Shown: positions 43,455-54,124, counted from the stretch's first letter. The stretch: DNA of 64,000 nucleotides from RHLJ01 sp965212165 (GCA_965212165.1 OZ243096.1:2790001-2854000); one strand, 5' to 3'. The notes: generated from the letters alone by a model not told the origin. Made by a program: numbers and translations.

Positions 43455-44312
43455 CTAAATGGTTTTGATTAATTTCTGTAATCCATTCTGCCAATCTAAG
43501 ATTTCAATATTTGGGACAGAACTTATTTTTTTTGTACTCAATTTTGAAAAAGCAGGTCTCTTAGCTTTTGTTTTAAAGGCCTCAGAATTTACCGGATTAA
43601 TTGAAACATCAATTTCCTTTAATCTAAATATCTCTTTTGCAAAATCATACCAAGTTGTTATCCCTTCTGAACTGAGATGATAAACACCCTTTTTTGCTTG
43701 ATTCAATAATTCAAAGCTTTGTTCGACCACTTGATCAGCGAATGTAGGGCTGCCAAATTGATCGTTAACTATACTTAATTCATCCTTCTCAGTGCCTAGA
43801 CGGATCATTGTTTTAACAAAATTATTACCAAACCGACCACAAAGCCACGAGACTCTAAGTATTAAATACTCACAACCAGATACCATCACAGCTTGTTCGC
43901 CATTTCGTTTTGTAGCACCATACACATTGATTGGGTTTGTTTCATAATCTTCAGGATACCCTTTTGGCAACTTCTCTTGATCGTTCTTAGTACCAGCAAA
44001 TACATAATCTGTAGAAAAGTGAACTAGTTTGATATCCATCTCACTGCAAATTGATGAAATGTGTGTAAGAGCTTCAGAATTTATCTGTTCCGATAACTCG
44101 GGTTCATCTTCAGCCATATCAACTTTGGTATAAGCAGCACAATTAATGAAAACATCAGGCTTCACTCTTTCACAAATATCTCTCACTAGTTCTTTGCTTG
44201 TTATATCAAGGGACTTTGAGTCAAATGCTTCAAATGTGATTGCTCTTTGTTCACAAAATAGCACCCATTCTTTGCCTAATTGACCACTAGTGCCGGTTAT
44301 TAAAAGTTTCAT
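43455..44312 (-). CDS. rfbD: dTDP-4-dehydrorhamnose reductase
   Basis: Final NAD(P)H-dependent reduction to dTDP-L-rhamnose. 285 aa. Rossmann motif ITGTSGQLGKEW, then INCAAYTKVDMAEDEPELS, LVHFSTDYVFAGTK and YGATKRNGEQAV (YxxxK), plus LRVSWLCGRFGNNFVKTM. Stop-start overlap with rfbA (4 nt) shows a tight operon. Confidence 0.96.
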   Translation of the reverse strand: MKLLITGTSGQLGKEWVLFCEQRAITFEAFDSKSLDITSKELVRDICERVKPDVFINCAAYTKVDMAEDEPELSEQINSEALTHISSICSEMDIKLVHFSTDYVFAGTKNDQEKLPKGYPEDYETNPINVYGATKRNGEQAVMVSGCEYLILRVSWLCGRFGNNFVKTMIRLGTEKDELSIVNDQFGSPTFADQVVEQSFELLNQAKKGVYHLSSEGITTWYDFAKEIFRLKEIDVSINPVNSEAFKTKAKRPAFSKLSTKKISSVPNIEILDWQNGLQKLIKTI

Positions 44313-45016
44313 TTATCGCCTTGAACCAGTGTATTAGCATGCTTGTATGACTCTGGTGTCCCAGCATCTGTCCACCATCCTTCAAGTACAGAGCTCTTCA
44401 TTTTACCATTCTGGATATAGAAGTTATTTACATCGGTTATTTCAAGTTCTCCTCTACCAGATGGTTTTAATGTTTTAATACATTCAAAGACATTAGCATC
44501 GTAGAAATAAATTCCTGTCACAGCATAGTTTGATTTTGGATTATTTGGCTTTTCTTCAATCGAAATTACATTATCTCCATTTAACTCTGCTACACCATAC
44601 CGTTGTGGATCATGAACTTCTTGTATCAAGATTTGTGAACCTGATCCAGGATAATTATCAACTGCCTTTTGTAGTGTAGCTTCAAAGATATTATCTCCAA
44701 GTATAACTATTACAGGTTCATCCCCTGCAAAATTTTCAGCTAAACCTAAAGCTTGAGCAATACCACCGGCTTCATCTTGAACTTTATAAGTAAACTTACA
44801 TCCAAAGTCTTTTCCTGAGCCTAATAAGTTAACCACATCTCCCATGTGATCGGTACCTGTTACAATTAATATTTCCTGTATACCTATCTCTATCAATTTT
44901 TCAATAGGATGATAAATCATCGGTTTATTCCCAACAGGTAGCAAATGCTTATTAGTTACTTTTGTTAGCGGATAAAGACGAGAGCCTGTTCCACCAGCTA
45001 AAATTATTCCTTTCAT
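44309..45016 (-). CDS. rfbA: Glucose-1-phosphate thymidylyltransferase, short form
   Basis: First step of dTDP-rhamnose synthesis, making dTDP-glucose. 235 aa, the short RmlA type (about 235-245 aa) without the C-terminal allosteric helices of the 290-aa E. coli enzyme, so not truncated. GGTGSRLYPLTKVTNKHLLPVGNKPMIYHP, VILGDNIF, SIEEKPNNPKSNYAVTGIYFYD, GRGELEITDVNNFY and WWTDAGTPES are complete. First gene of the rfbA-D-C-B operon, divergent from the giant secreted protein. Confidence 0.95.
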   Translation of the reverse strand: MKGIILAGGTGSRLYPLTKVTNKHLLPVGNKPMIYHPIEKLIEIGIQEILIVTGTDHMGDVVNLLGSGKDFGCKFTYKVQDEAGGIAQALGLAENFAGDEPVIVILGDNIFEATLQKAVDNYPGSGSQILIQEVHDPQRYGVAELNGDNVISIEEKPNNPKSNYAVTGIYFYDANVFECIKTLKPSGRGELEITDVNNFYIQNGKMKSSVLEGWWTDAGTPESYKHANTLVQGDK

Positions 45017-45381
45017 AGTTATTTATTTTTTTAATTTCCCAAAGGTAGTATACGATAGAAACAGTTTCTCAAAAAATTCTACTAACACTCTTTTTTAGTC
45101 GATGAATGAATCCCAAAAACGTACGAAATTAAAAACTTTGACAAATGAATTAAATTCTACTTCAATTTGAATGTATATAAATACAAATTTCAATAATTAC
45201 GGATACAAATAAATAAAAAATCTTTTCAAAATTATTAAAGTTTATAGCATCTAAAATTTAAAGATTAAAACTTTTATTAAAGCTCTCTAAGGGCAATTAG
45301 AATTGACTAATCTAATCCATCTTCATTGCTTCTTTATCTATATTATGAGCAGATTTTTTGCAGAAAAACTATAGATGATCT
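45017..45381. other. 365-bp AT-rich divergent intergenic region
   Basis: No open reading frame, RNA gene or repeat can be supported here. The stretch separates the minus-strand rfb operon from the plus-strand giant protein gene and is very AT-rich with several A- and T-tracts. It must hold both promoters and a 5' leader of roughly 200 nt if the promoter proposed at 45138 is right. Confidence 0.7.
45138..45166 (+). promoter_or_regulatory. Possible sigma-70-like promoter for the giant surface protein
   Basis: A perfect TTGACA at 45138-45143, a 17-nt spacer, and TTCAAT at 45161-45166 (4 of 6 matches to TATAAT). It sits about 215 nt upstream of the TTG start. Bacteroidota-type promoters have different consensus elements, so this may be chance in AT-rich DNA. 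Confidence 0.25.
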
Positions 45382-48300
45382 TTGAAGATTCGAAATAAAA
45401 TACTCTTCTTTTTATTCCTTATAGCATTTAGTATAAGCTCTGATATGGCTATGGCTCAACTTTCAGGGTATACTAATCGCCTAAAAGGACAAGTAAACGC
45501 TGCTCAAGTTTCTGGGTCTACTGATCTAACAAACTTTCCTGTACTAATGAGTTTTGCCGTTCCTGATTTAGCCACAACAGGAAATGGAGGCTTTGTACAG
45601 GATGCCCAAGGTGATGACATCACCTTCACCGCGGCAAACGGAACTACCATACTAAGTCATCAAAGAGAATCATATGATCCTGTAACGGGAGCAATTGAAA
45701 TTTGGGTGCGCTTCCCTACCCTTTCTGCAACTACAGATACTGAATTCTATGTCTATTTTGGAAATCCAAGTGTTACGACTGATCAATCAAGTAGTAATGT
45801 TTGGGATTCGAATTACAAGATGGTTTTACATTTAAACGGTGATTTTAATGACGCTTCTGGAGAAGGAACTAACGGTACAAATACTGGAACGGTATCTACA
45901 ACTGGTCAAATTGGATTAGCTAGAGATTTTGATAGCAATAATGATCTAATTACGGTGGTAGATAATGGTGTTTCTCCATTAGATATTAGTGGAAATATTA
46001 CAATCTCACTATGGGTTAGAATTGCGAACCTTAATAATGGCCCAGATATAATAACAAAAGGTAATTATTTAGATGGATATTCAGTTTGGGTAGATGGTAA
46101 TGGAAGACTTCAATTCCAAATTAATAATGCTGCTTTAACTAGTCCTACAAATCAAATAGCAAATAATGTATGGAGCTATTTAACTTTTACTAGAGCCTCT
46201 AATGGTGATAGATCTATTTACACTAATGGTGCGCTTGTTGCTTCAGATAATTCTATAGAATCTTTTAGTGTAAGTGACGATGACTTAACCATTTCAACTA
46301 CTACCTATGATTACTTAGGTGATATAGATGAAGTTAGGATTTCAAATATAACACGAAATGCTGATTGGATTGCAACAGAGTATAATAATCAATCAAATCC
46401 AGTAGGCCCAACAGGATTCGTAATCCAACTAAATTCAGAACCAATATTGGATAATATTGAGACTGGAACAATTACTTATAACTCTGGAGACTCCCCTACA
46501 CTCATTACTTCTGCACTTACTTTATTTGATGGAGATGATACCAATATCGAAAGTGCGACTGTCTCAATCACTTCAAATTTCGAATCCACAGAAGATGTAC
46601 TCGCCTTTGTAGATCAAAATGGAATAACTGGTTCATATTCTTCAGGAACAGGTGTACTCACTCTTACAGGAACTTCAAGCATTGCAAATTATCAGGCTGC
46701 ACTCAGAAGTATTACCTACCAAAATACAGATCCTGTCCCAACCGAAACTGTTCGTACAATTAGTATAACAGTTAATGACGGTGATGACGATAGTAATATT
46801 GAAACAAGGAATATCAATGTTGTAAAAGTTAATATCGCCCCATCTTTAAGTGGAATCGAAACTGGATCGATTGTTTATTTCTCAGGTACTGGAACCAAGA
46901 CGATTTCCTCTTCTATCCTAGTTAATGATGCTGATGATGTTAACATTGAAAGTGCGACGATTTCCATTACCTCAGGACTAACACTTCCTGAAGATTCACT
47001 CAAATTTACTGATGCGAATGGAATTTCTGGTTCTTACATAGGCGGAACTTTAACTTTAACCGGGAGTGCGACAAAAGCAACATATCAAGCTGCACTAAGG
47101 ACGGTTGTATACGAAAATGATGAGGTCTCGCCTAATTTGACTACCCGAACTATTAGCATCAGTATAAATGATGGAACTGAAAATAGCACTCCTGTAACCC
47201 GAAATATTGAGTTTCCAGCTTCTATTACTGAATTAGCAACGTATAAAGGAATTGGAGTTTTCCATTTTGATGCACAAGATGCAGATGGAGATGGTAATTC
47301 CGCTTCCAATCAACCACCTAATGGTGCATTAACAACCTGGTCGGATAGATCTGATAATACTACTCCCGCCGCAAGTACCGTAGACCTTTCATTTTCAGCT
47401 GGCGGCGGTGAAGAAGCTCTTTTAGATGCTTCTTATTTCGGTGACCGTGGTGGGCTACTTTTTGATGGTATTGATGATTTCTATGAGCGTTCAACAAATG
47501 ATGCGATTCTAAATACAAGTACCTTCACAGAAAAATCTTTTGCTTTTGTCATTAGGACCGGAGCTTCTACTTCCGGCTTTCAAGTTTTTTACGAACAAGG
47601 TGGTGGAACTAGAGGCTACAATTTCTCAGTAAATGATGGAGTACTTTATGCTCACGGTTACAACCGAAGTGGTCCAACTGCTTGGGGAGCCCCTGATGGT
47701 GGTCATCGATCACTTAATTTAGGCGTTGTTCAACCTAACACAAGCTATATCATTATTGCTAACCATGATAATTCAACTTGGGAAGCATCTTTAAATGGAG
47801 GGGCAATAGTACAAGTTACCAACGCGGGTAGTATGGCATCTCATACTGGAAACGCAGCTATTGGAGGTTCAGACGGAAATACTCGTGAACCATTCGCGTT
47901 TTCTCAAGTTACAGGTATTCCTTTTAATGGTTTTATAGCTGAAGCCATTTCCTGGAATAATGCCTTAACTACAACCGACTTCACTAATATCTATGGCTTT
48001 TTAAGTGATAAATGGTTTAATACACCTTCTGAGCTTTCTGGAATTGAAATTTCTGATATATCTTATAATGAAGCTGATCCTGCAACAATTATCACTAACA
48101 CTATAACAGTTACTGATGCAGATGACACAAATCTAGATAGCGCAAGAGTTTATATTTCTTCTGGTTTTGAAAGTACTCAAGATGTTTTAGCATACACTAC
48201 TGCACTTGGTATTACTGGCACATACAATTCAACATCTGGAGTACTAACTCTCTCAGGTACTACAACTGTTTCGAACTACCAAACAGCATTACGAAATGTA

Positions 48301-51300
48301 ACCTATCAAAACACAGAAACTACAAGTCCTTCTACCACTACAAGAGAGATAAGCTTTGTTGTGTATGATTGGGATGATGAGAGTGGAGTTGTAACTAGAG
48401 AAATTCAAATTATTCCATTTAATGATGTTCCAGTATTAGCTGCGATTGAAGGAAGTACAATTGCTTTTACTGAAGATGATGGACCTACCCAAACTACGAA
48501 TAGTATTACCGTTTCAGATAATGATAATGCCAATCTTCAAGGAGCTACCGTAACATTTACGAATAACTATTTTCTAGGAGAAGATATTCTTGATTATGTA
48601 GACGCAAATGGAATAACAAGCTCATTTAATAGTACTACAGGAGTTCTTTCACTTTCAGGAACAACAAGCCTTGCAAATTATCAAACGGCTCTTCGCTCTG
48701 TTACTTATGAAAATATTAGCTCTGATCCAGTTACTGGAATTGACAGAACCATAGAATTCCGAGTATTTGATGGGATTGACAGCAGTGCCACTGGTATAAC
48801 CCGACCTATTTCAGTTTCTAGTTTAAATACCGCCCCTACACTTGCTGCTGTTGAAGCTTCTAACCTCTTTTATCCCGTTGGGGATACTGTTTCGATTTCA
48901 GAAACAATAACACTAAATGATCCAGACAACACAGAAATTGAAACGGTTTCTTTTCAAATAACTACAAATTATAATAGTGTTGAAGATACCCTAGTATTTG
49001 AATCATTATTTGGAATAAGTGCTTCATGGACTATTGGAACTGGAACTCTTACTCTAACTGGACCAGCATCTAAAGCTGATTTTCAATCAGCAATTAGAAC
49101 CGTAAAATATGCTAGTAGAATATCTACGCCAACAGATATACCACGAACAGTAGTAATTCAAGCTAATGATAATGAAGCCTCCAATAACCTAAGTAATGTT
49201 GTTACAAGAAATATTTCATTTAGTATTCCAAAATCGGTAGATAATTTATTGTTCTGGTTAAAAGGTGATGCTGGAACTTTTGACGCTACTACGGGTGGAA
49301 TCGCTAGTACGGATGGTGGAATCGTTCGTAGATGGGAAGATCAAAGCGGAAACGGACGAGACTTTACTACAGCAGGCACTGCACCTGTATTCCAAACAAA
49401 TGAAGCTTCCATAAATTCTCAAAATGCTATTGAGTTCCCAAGTGGATCGGTTGTAAGATTGGAAGATATTGATGCAGAAAATTATCTAAATGGATTAGAT
49501 GAGCTTACTATTTTCTTTGTGTTAGAAGCAGATGCCGCTGCAATTGGTACTGATAGAGGCTTTTTCACGGCAATTAATCCAAGTGGTAATGATGAAGTAT
49601 TGAGTCTTCGATATGATGCATTAGGTCAAGACGGAATCGCCACAAATGTAATAACCACTGGAATGAGAGATTTACCAACTGCTTTCTCTCAATCAAGTTT
49701 TGAAGATGCTCAAACAACATCAGGACAAATAGTGATGCTGAAATGGACATCAGAAGAAACTTATGAGCTTTATATAGATGGTGTGTTAAGTAATCCTTCC
49801 TTTTTTCAGAATATTCCTACTGGTGTATTAACAGATGTTACTACGGCAATTATTGGTCAAGGAAGTCAGGATGCCAGTAATAGTTGGGATGGGTTAATTG
49901 CAGAAGTAATTATGTACGGGAGAGAAATCACAATCATAGAACAAGAAACAGTAGAAGATTATCTGTCTACGAAATACAGCATTGCTATCCGTTCTTTAAC
50001 GGCAGCAACGGGTGGAGAAGCAATTTCTGCCGACGATGCTAGTATTGCTCCTTCACCTGCTTATACTACGCTAACAGGTCCTAGAGTTCAAGAGAGTTTT
50101 GCGGGCGAATTTACTAATGGTGGTACTTTTATTTTTAATGCACCAACTGGATTTGAGTGGGACCCAACAAGCGGTACAGCAACTACAAATGCAGCATTTG
50201 GGGGAACAAGTTTACTTGCTATCTCTAGTACTCCAACAAGCAGTACTAGCACCCAATTAACTTTTACAATTTCAGCGGAATCCACTACCAATCCTGGAGA
50301 AATAATTTTTGCTGATTTTAGAGTTCGCCCCACAACTGGTGACCTACCAAATACAGGTAATATTACTAATACTGGTACAACAGGTCTTGGTGGCTCAACC
50401 AGTTATGGTACTCTAACCATGGTAGCTGGTACACAGATTGAAATGGAATTCGTTGAACAGCCATCAACATCGAACGTTGCTTCTGCTATTTCCCCTGCTG
50501 TTCGAGTACAACTAATCGATCAATTTGGAAATCCAGTAGAAGAAAGTAGAGACAATATTGATCTTGTTTTAAATCAAGTTTCAGGATCAGGTGTACTTGG
50601 AGGCACAATATCTAAGCAAACAAACCTTTTCGGTATTGCAGAGTTTAATGATTTAACAGTAGATGCTATAGGAACGTATTCATTAACAGCCTCTAGTCCC
50701 GGACTTGCAGATACCACAAGTAATGAATTTAATGTAGTTGTTATTGGTCAGTTAACACAGTTTACAGTCGAACGCGTACCTTTTGGTAATATATCAAACA
50801 AACTTGCTGGTCAATCTTTTAATATCACTATTATTGCAAAAGACGGTCAACCTGATACAGTAAACACTTTTACAGGAACTGTAAATTTATCTTCTAATTG
50901 TACGCTAAGCTCAGGTGGAGGAACTTCTGCAAGTTTCGTTGGTGGTGTACTTTCGTCAAAAACTGTTTCTATTTCTAACCCTGGTACTTGTACAATTACC
51001 GCAACAAATTCTGCTGGAGCTCAAACTGGAATTAGTAACACTTTCGATGTCACACCAGGAGCAGCTTCTCCAACTACAACAACAATAACTGCTAGTCCTT
51101 CTGTTATACTTAATGATGGATTTTCAACTTCAACAATTACCGTACAAGTTAAAGATTCTGAAGGAAATAATAGAACTGTTGGTGGCGAAACAATTCTATT
51201 GAGTGCTACTGATGGTGATTTAGGCTCAGTTACAGATAATGGAAATGGAACGTACACTGCTACACTTACTTCATCGGTAATCGCAGGTACAGCAACTATA

Positions 51301-53460
51301 ACTGGTACCTTAAATGCAGTCGCTATAACCGACAATGCTCAAGTTGAGTATGCTGCATTCAATAATCTTTGGAGATCTTCAGTCGGTTCTATTCCAAATG
51401 CAAGAAATTGGGATTTAGGAACAAATTGGAGCTCAGGTTCTGTTCCACTTCCCGGTGATAAAGTATTAATTCCTGCAAATCCAGCTGTTGGTAATGAGCA
51501 ACCAGTAATTAATACCACAAATACGACTGTAACTCAGCTTTCTATTGAATCAGGTGCTTCTGTAACGGTATCTGGTGGAAAAGAACTTATTGTCACTGGT
51601 GAATTATCAGGTGAAGGAGAAGTACTTGGAAGTAATACAGATTCGGTTACTGTTGGTGGTAATCTAGCTATTGCGGATATGTCGGTTGGGTACGTAATAC
51701 TTAACGGATTAATAAATCAGGATGTGACTACTCCAAATGATTATGTATTCCTTGAACTTGATAATACTAACGGCGCGGACTTCTTTTCAAACCTTACAGT
51801 TTCAGATTCGCTAAAGCTGATTAATGGAACCTTATTTATGCCATCGGGCACAAATCTCATTGCTAATGCAAAGGAATATGGGCCAACTGGACTTATTAGA
51901 ATGCAACGCCGAATATCTGGCTCTATGGGATGGAGACTTATCTCCTCTCCTATTGATACTACTTTTACTGAACTTTTTGATGAAGTTGTAACACAAGGAT
52001 ATGCTGGTGCGTTTTATAGTACGGGCTCAAATCCTGGTGACACACTACAACCCAATGTACTTACCTACATAGAGAATTATAATGCTTCTGGAGATTCAAC
52101 TACTGATAATCAACGGTATCGTAGTCCAGACTCATATAGTAATGGAGATATTGAAAGTAATGGAAAGGTTCCAGTTGGAACTGGTATTTTCCTTTTCTCT
52201 TTTGGAGATATAGCTGCAGATTCCAGATATAACGATCCTTTACCAGATACCTTAGATGTTATCGGTAGAGAGTTTGAAGGCGATGGTACTGAAGTTGATT
52301 TTGGAGTCACTTACACAGAACGAATAGATGGAGATGCAGGATGGAACCTAATTGGAAACCCATTCTTAGCAACTATTGATTGGGATGATGTAGCAAACTG
52401 GACCAAAACCAATATTGAAAGTACTATTTATATTTGGGACCCTGCTTCAAACGGTGGAGAAGGAGAATATTTAACCTGGAATGGCGTAACAGGTACACTT
52501 CCAACAGGTGGATTAATTGCTCCTTTTCAAGGATTTTGGGTAAAGGCTAATGCCCTTGGTCAAGTACTCAAAGTGAATCTTGACGCCAAAACTACTGGTG
52601 GTGGATTCTTACGTAAAGAAGCTGGGAAAGTGGTTGCAGATTCTTCAAAATCAAAACAACTAGATGCAAACACTAAATTAATTGGGCTCGCTGTCGAATC
52701 TAGTAATGGACGTTCGAAAAGAACTAATATTATGTTTTCTGAACAAGGTAGTCTAACAAAGGATAATCTTGATGCATATCGCCTTTTACCTCTTTCTAAT
52801 TCACATATTGAACTACACTCACTTTTAGAAGACGGTACTCAGCTAGCGATAAATAATATACCTAATGACTTCAATTCCAGAATTTTTATTCCAATACATG
52901 TAAATGCTTTTGAAAATGGAGCTCCTACTTCTGGCGAGTTTAAAATTTTATGGGACGATCTTAGAACCATTCCTGAGGATTGGATACTAACCCTTATTGA
53001 CAACGATACTGGCGAAGAAATAAATATGCTTGAGGAGTTATCCTATACCTTCAATCATACTACAAAAGCTAAAATAGCTACTAATCATACCTCTAATCCG
53101 CTTACACCAAATTATTCAGTAAGAAGAAAAGCTAAAAGTCAAGCGACTAGATTTACACTAAAAGTAAGCACGGAACAAATTGAAAGAGATGTTCCAGAAG
53201 AAATATTTTTAGATCAAAATTATCCAAATCCTTTCAACCCATCCACCCTTATCCCATTTGGTATCGATCAAGACACCAATGTTGAACTTATAGTGTATGA
53301 TATCCTTGGGCGAAAAGTTCAAACCCTAGTTTCAGGTTCAAGAACAGCTGGAAGATATGAAGTCCGATTCAATGCAAGAGAATTAGCAAGTGGTGTTTAT
53401 TTTTACCGCTTAGTAACGAGTACCAAAACTCTTGTAAAGCGATTTACTTTGATAAAATAG
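45382..53460 (+). CDS. Giant multidomain T9SS-secreted surface protein, 2692 aa
   Basis: Signal peptide ends MAMAQ (residue 26); a TTG start is used, as no in-frame ATG retains it. Domains in order, approximate: DUF2341-like (48-125), LamG/ConA-like (145-338), five cadherin-like repeats (350-485, 487-610, 884-1012, 1014-1150, 1150-1283) with two further ConA-like modules between and after them (620-883 and 1284-1540), Ig-like modules (1685-1895), an invasin/Big-1-like module (1896-1991), a NWDLGTNWSSGSVP array (2005-2110), WRLISSPI and WNLIGNPF blocks, and a type-A T9SS sorting domain (2606-2692, YPNPFNPST, ending TLVKRFTLIK). Probably an adhesin or matrix protein. Confidence 0.9.
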   Translation: MKIRNKILFFLFLIAFSISSDMAMAQLSGYTNRLKGQVNAAQVSGSTDLTNFPVLMSFAVPDLATTGNGGFVQDAQGDDITFTAANGTTILSHQRESYDPVTGAIEIWVRFPTLSATTDTEFYVYFGNPSVTTDQSSSNVWDSNYKMVLHLNGDFNDASGEGTNGTNTGTVSTTGQIGLARDFDSNNDLITVVDNGVSPLDISGNITISLWVRIANLNNGPDIITKGNYLDGYSVWVDGNGRLQFQINNAALTSPTNQIANNVWSYLTFTRASNGDRSIYTNGALVASDNSIESFSVSDDDLTISTTTYDYLGDIDEVRISNITRNADWIATEYNNQSNPVGPTGFVIQLNSEPILDNIETGTITYNSGDSPTLITSALTLFDGDDTNIESATVSITSNFESTEDVLAFVDQNGITGSYSSGTGVLTLTGTSSIANYQAALRSITYQNTDPVPTETVRTISITVNDGDDDSNIETRNINVVKVNIAPSLSGIETGSIVYFSGTGTKTISSSILVNDADDVNIESATISITSGLTLPEDSLKFTDANGISGSYIGGTLTLTGSATKATYQAALRTVVYENDEVSPNLTTRTISISINDGTENSTPVTRNIEFPASITELATYKGIGVFHFDAQDADGDGNSASNQPPNGALTTWSDRSDNTTPAASTVDLSFSAGGGEEALLDASYFGDRGGLLFDGIDDFYERSTNDAILNTSTFTEKSFAFVIRTGASTSGFQVFYEQGGGTRGYNFSVNDGVLYAHGYNRSGPTAWGAPDGGHRSLNLGVVQPNTSYIIIANHDNSTWEASLNGGAIVQVTNAGSMASHTGNAAIGGSDGNTREPFAFSQVTGIPFNGFIAEAISWNNALTTTDFTNIYGFLSDKWFNTPSELSGIEISDISYNEADPATIITNTITVTDADDTNLDSARVYISSGFESTQDVLAYTTALGITGTYNSTSGVLTLSGTTTVSNYQTALRNVTYQNTETTSPSTTTREISFVVYDWDDESGVVTREIQIIPFNDVPVLAAIEGSTIAFTEDDGPTQTTNSITVSDNDNANLQGATVTFTNNYFLGEDILDYVDANGITSSFNSTTGVLSLSGTTSLANYQTALRSVTYENISSDPVTGIDRTIEFRVFDGIDSSATGITRPISVSSLNTAPTLAAVEASNLFYPVGDTVSISETITLNDPDNTEIETVSFQITTNYNSVEDTLVFESLFGISASWTIGTGTLTLTGPASKADFQSAIRTVKYASRISTPTDIPRTVVIQANDNEASNNLSNVVTRNISFSIPKSVDNLLFWLKGDAGTFDATTGGIASTDGGIVRRWEDQSGNGRDFTTAGTAPVFQTNEASINSQNAIEFPSGSVVRLEDIDAENYLNGLDELTIFFVLEADAAAIGTDRGFFTAINPSGNDEVLSLRYDALGQDGIATNVITTGMRDLPTAFSQSSFEDAQTTSGQIVMLKWTSEETYELYIDGVLSNPSFFQNIPTGVLTDVTTAIIGQGSQDASNSWDGLIAEVIMYGREITIIEQETVEDYLSTKYSIAIRSLTAATGGEAISADDASIAPSPAYTTLTGPRVQESFAGEFTNGGTFIFNAPTGFEWDPTSGTATTNAAFGGTSLLAISSTPTSSTSTQLTFTISAESTTNPGEIIFADFRVRPTTGDLPNTGNITNTGTTGLGGSTSYGTLTMVAGTQIEMEFVEQPSTSNVASAISPAVRVQLIDQFGNPVEESRDNIDLVLNQVSGSGVLGGTISKQTNLFGIAEFNDLTVDAIGTYSLTASSPGLADTTSNEFNVVVIGQLTQFTVERVPFGNISNKLAGQSFNITIIAKDGQPDTVNTFTGTVNLSSNCTLSSGGGTSASFVGGVLSSKTVSISNPGTCTITATNSAGAQTGISNTFDVTPGAASPTTTTITASPSVILNDGFSTSTITVQVKDSEGNNRTVGGETILLSATDGDLGSVTDNGNGTYTATLTSSVIAGTATITGTLNAVAITDNAQVEYAAFNNLWRSSVGSIPNARNWDLGTNWSSGSVPLPGDKVLIPANPAVGNEQPVINTTNTTVTQLSIESGASVTVSGGKELIVTGELSGEGEVLGSNTDSVTVGGNLAIADMSVGYVILNGLINQDVTTPNDYVFLELDNTNGADFFSNLTVSDSLKLINGTLFMPSGTNLIANAKEYGPTGLIRMQRRISGSMGWRLISSPIDTTFTELFDEVVTQGYAGAFYSTGSNPGDTLQPNVLTYIENYNASGDSTTDNQRYRSPDSYSNGDIESNGKVPVGTGIFLFSFGDIAADSRYNDPLPDTLDVIGREFEGDGTEVDFGVTYTERIDGDAGWNLIGNPFLATIDWDDVANWTKTNIESTIYIWDPASNGGEGEYLTWNGVTGTLPTGGLIAPFQGFWVKANALGQVLKVNLDAKTTGGGFLRKEAGKVVADSSKSKQLDANTKLIGLAVESSNGRSKRTNIMFSEQGSLTKDNLDAYRLLPLSNSHIELHSLLEDGTQLAINNIPNDFNSRIFIPIHVNAFENGAPTSGEFKILWDDLRTIPEDWILTLIDNDTGEEINMLEELSYTFNHTTKAKIATNHTSNPLTPNYSVRRKAKSQATRFTLKVSTEQIERDVPEEIFLDQNYPNPFNPSTLIPFGIDQDTNVELIVYDILGRKVQTLVSGSRTAGRYEVRFNARELASGVYFYRLVTSTKTLVKRFTLIK
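46430..47215 (+). repeat. Cadherin-like repeats 1-2 in the giant protein
   Basis: Two adjacent units of about 125-130 codons. Each has a DxxxIESATxxI strand, an L-T-L-T-G turn and a closing NYQAALRSITYQN-type segment (YQAALRTVVYEN in unit 2). The units are diverged at the DNA level. Confidence 0.8.
48031..49230 (+). repeat. Cadherin-like repeats 3-5 in the giant protein
   Basis: Three consecutive units sharing the same plan as repeats 1-2: NYQTALRNVTYQN, NYQTALRSVTYEN and DFQSAIRTVKYAS close the units, each preceded by GVLTLSGT-, GVLSLSGT- or GTLTLTGP-type turns. They are separated from units 1-2 by a ConA-like module. Confidence 0.8.
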
Positions 53461-53623
53461 GTAACATTACCTCTTTCCCATCCTCTTCTATACATAATTA
53501 ACTACTTGAGTAAAATTGGAATGCTTAACTAAATATTAGTGTATATTAATATTAGAATTTCTTAATATTTAATACCAATCCATTTTCTTGGTAATTAAGT
53601 ATTCAGTATAAATTGGAGGACAC

Positions 53624-54124
53624 ATGATAGGTTACACTGAAATTTTACAAACCATGTTGGCTATGATTTTAGTCTCGATGTTAATCATTAACTCAAATCG
53701 AGCAATAGCCATTAACAATAGAGTTCAAGTTGATACTGAATTAGAAGATCAAATTATAGCAATTGCCCAGGACTATATTGATGAATCAAGATCGGTAACT
53801 TTTGATGCTACTACAGCAAATGGAAATGTACCTGTAAATATTCCAGGTGGATTTAGCTCGATAGGACCTGGCGGTGGTGAAAACTCAAGAGCTAGCTTCA
53901 ATGATTTTGACGATTATGATGGATGGACTGAAACAATTACTGCATCGGATAATGTGGATTACAATGTGTCCATATCAGTCTCTTACTATGACGGTAGCAC
54001 TGTTACCGCATCTAAAACAACACTTAAACAAATGACCATTACTATTACTTCAGATCTACTTACAAGTAATGGGGCAAATAAAATTTATAGCTTCAATTTT
54101 ATAAGAAGCTTTTACGCTGATTAA
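53624..54124 (+). CDS. Pilin-like protein A1 (PilV-like, no prepilin leader)
   Basis: 166 aa. A strong GGAGG ribosome-binding site fixes the start. The protein begins at once with a hydrophobic helix (YTEILQTMLAMILVSMLIINSNRAIAINNR), then an amphipathic IIAIAQDYIDESR segment and a strand-rich domain, like the N-terminal alpha-helix and head of minor type IV pilins. There is no basic leader and no G|FxxxE cleavage site. It matches the protein at 56120 (YTEI/YAEI start, IAIAQD/IAVAQD block). First of three genes with gaps of 11-12 nt. Confidence 0.72.
   Translation: MIGYTEILQTMLAMILVSMLIINSNRAIAINNRVQVDTELEDQIIAIAQDYIDESRSVTFDATTANGNVPVNIPGGFSSIGPGGGENSRASFNDFDDYDGWTETITASDNVDYNVSISVSYYDGSTVTASKTTLKQMTITITSDLLTSNGANKIYSFNFIRSFYAD

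Noticed and set aside
44309..45016. rfbA as a truncated gene (235 aa versus about 290 aa)
   Set aside because: All catalytic motifs are present and the length fits the known short RmlA form.
47085..52310. Antisense ORFs within the giant protein gene
   Set aside because: They are shadows of a repetitive, Thr/Ser-rich coding sequence; no ribosome-binding sites or family features.
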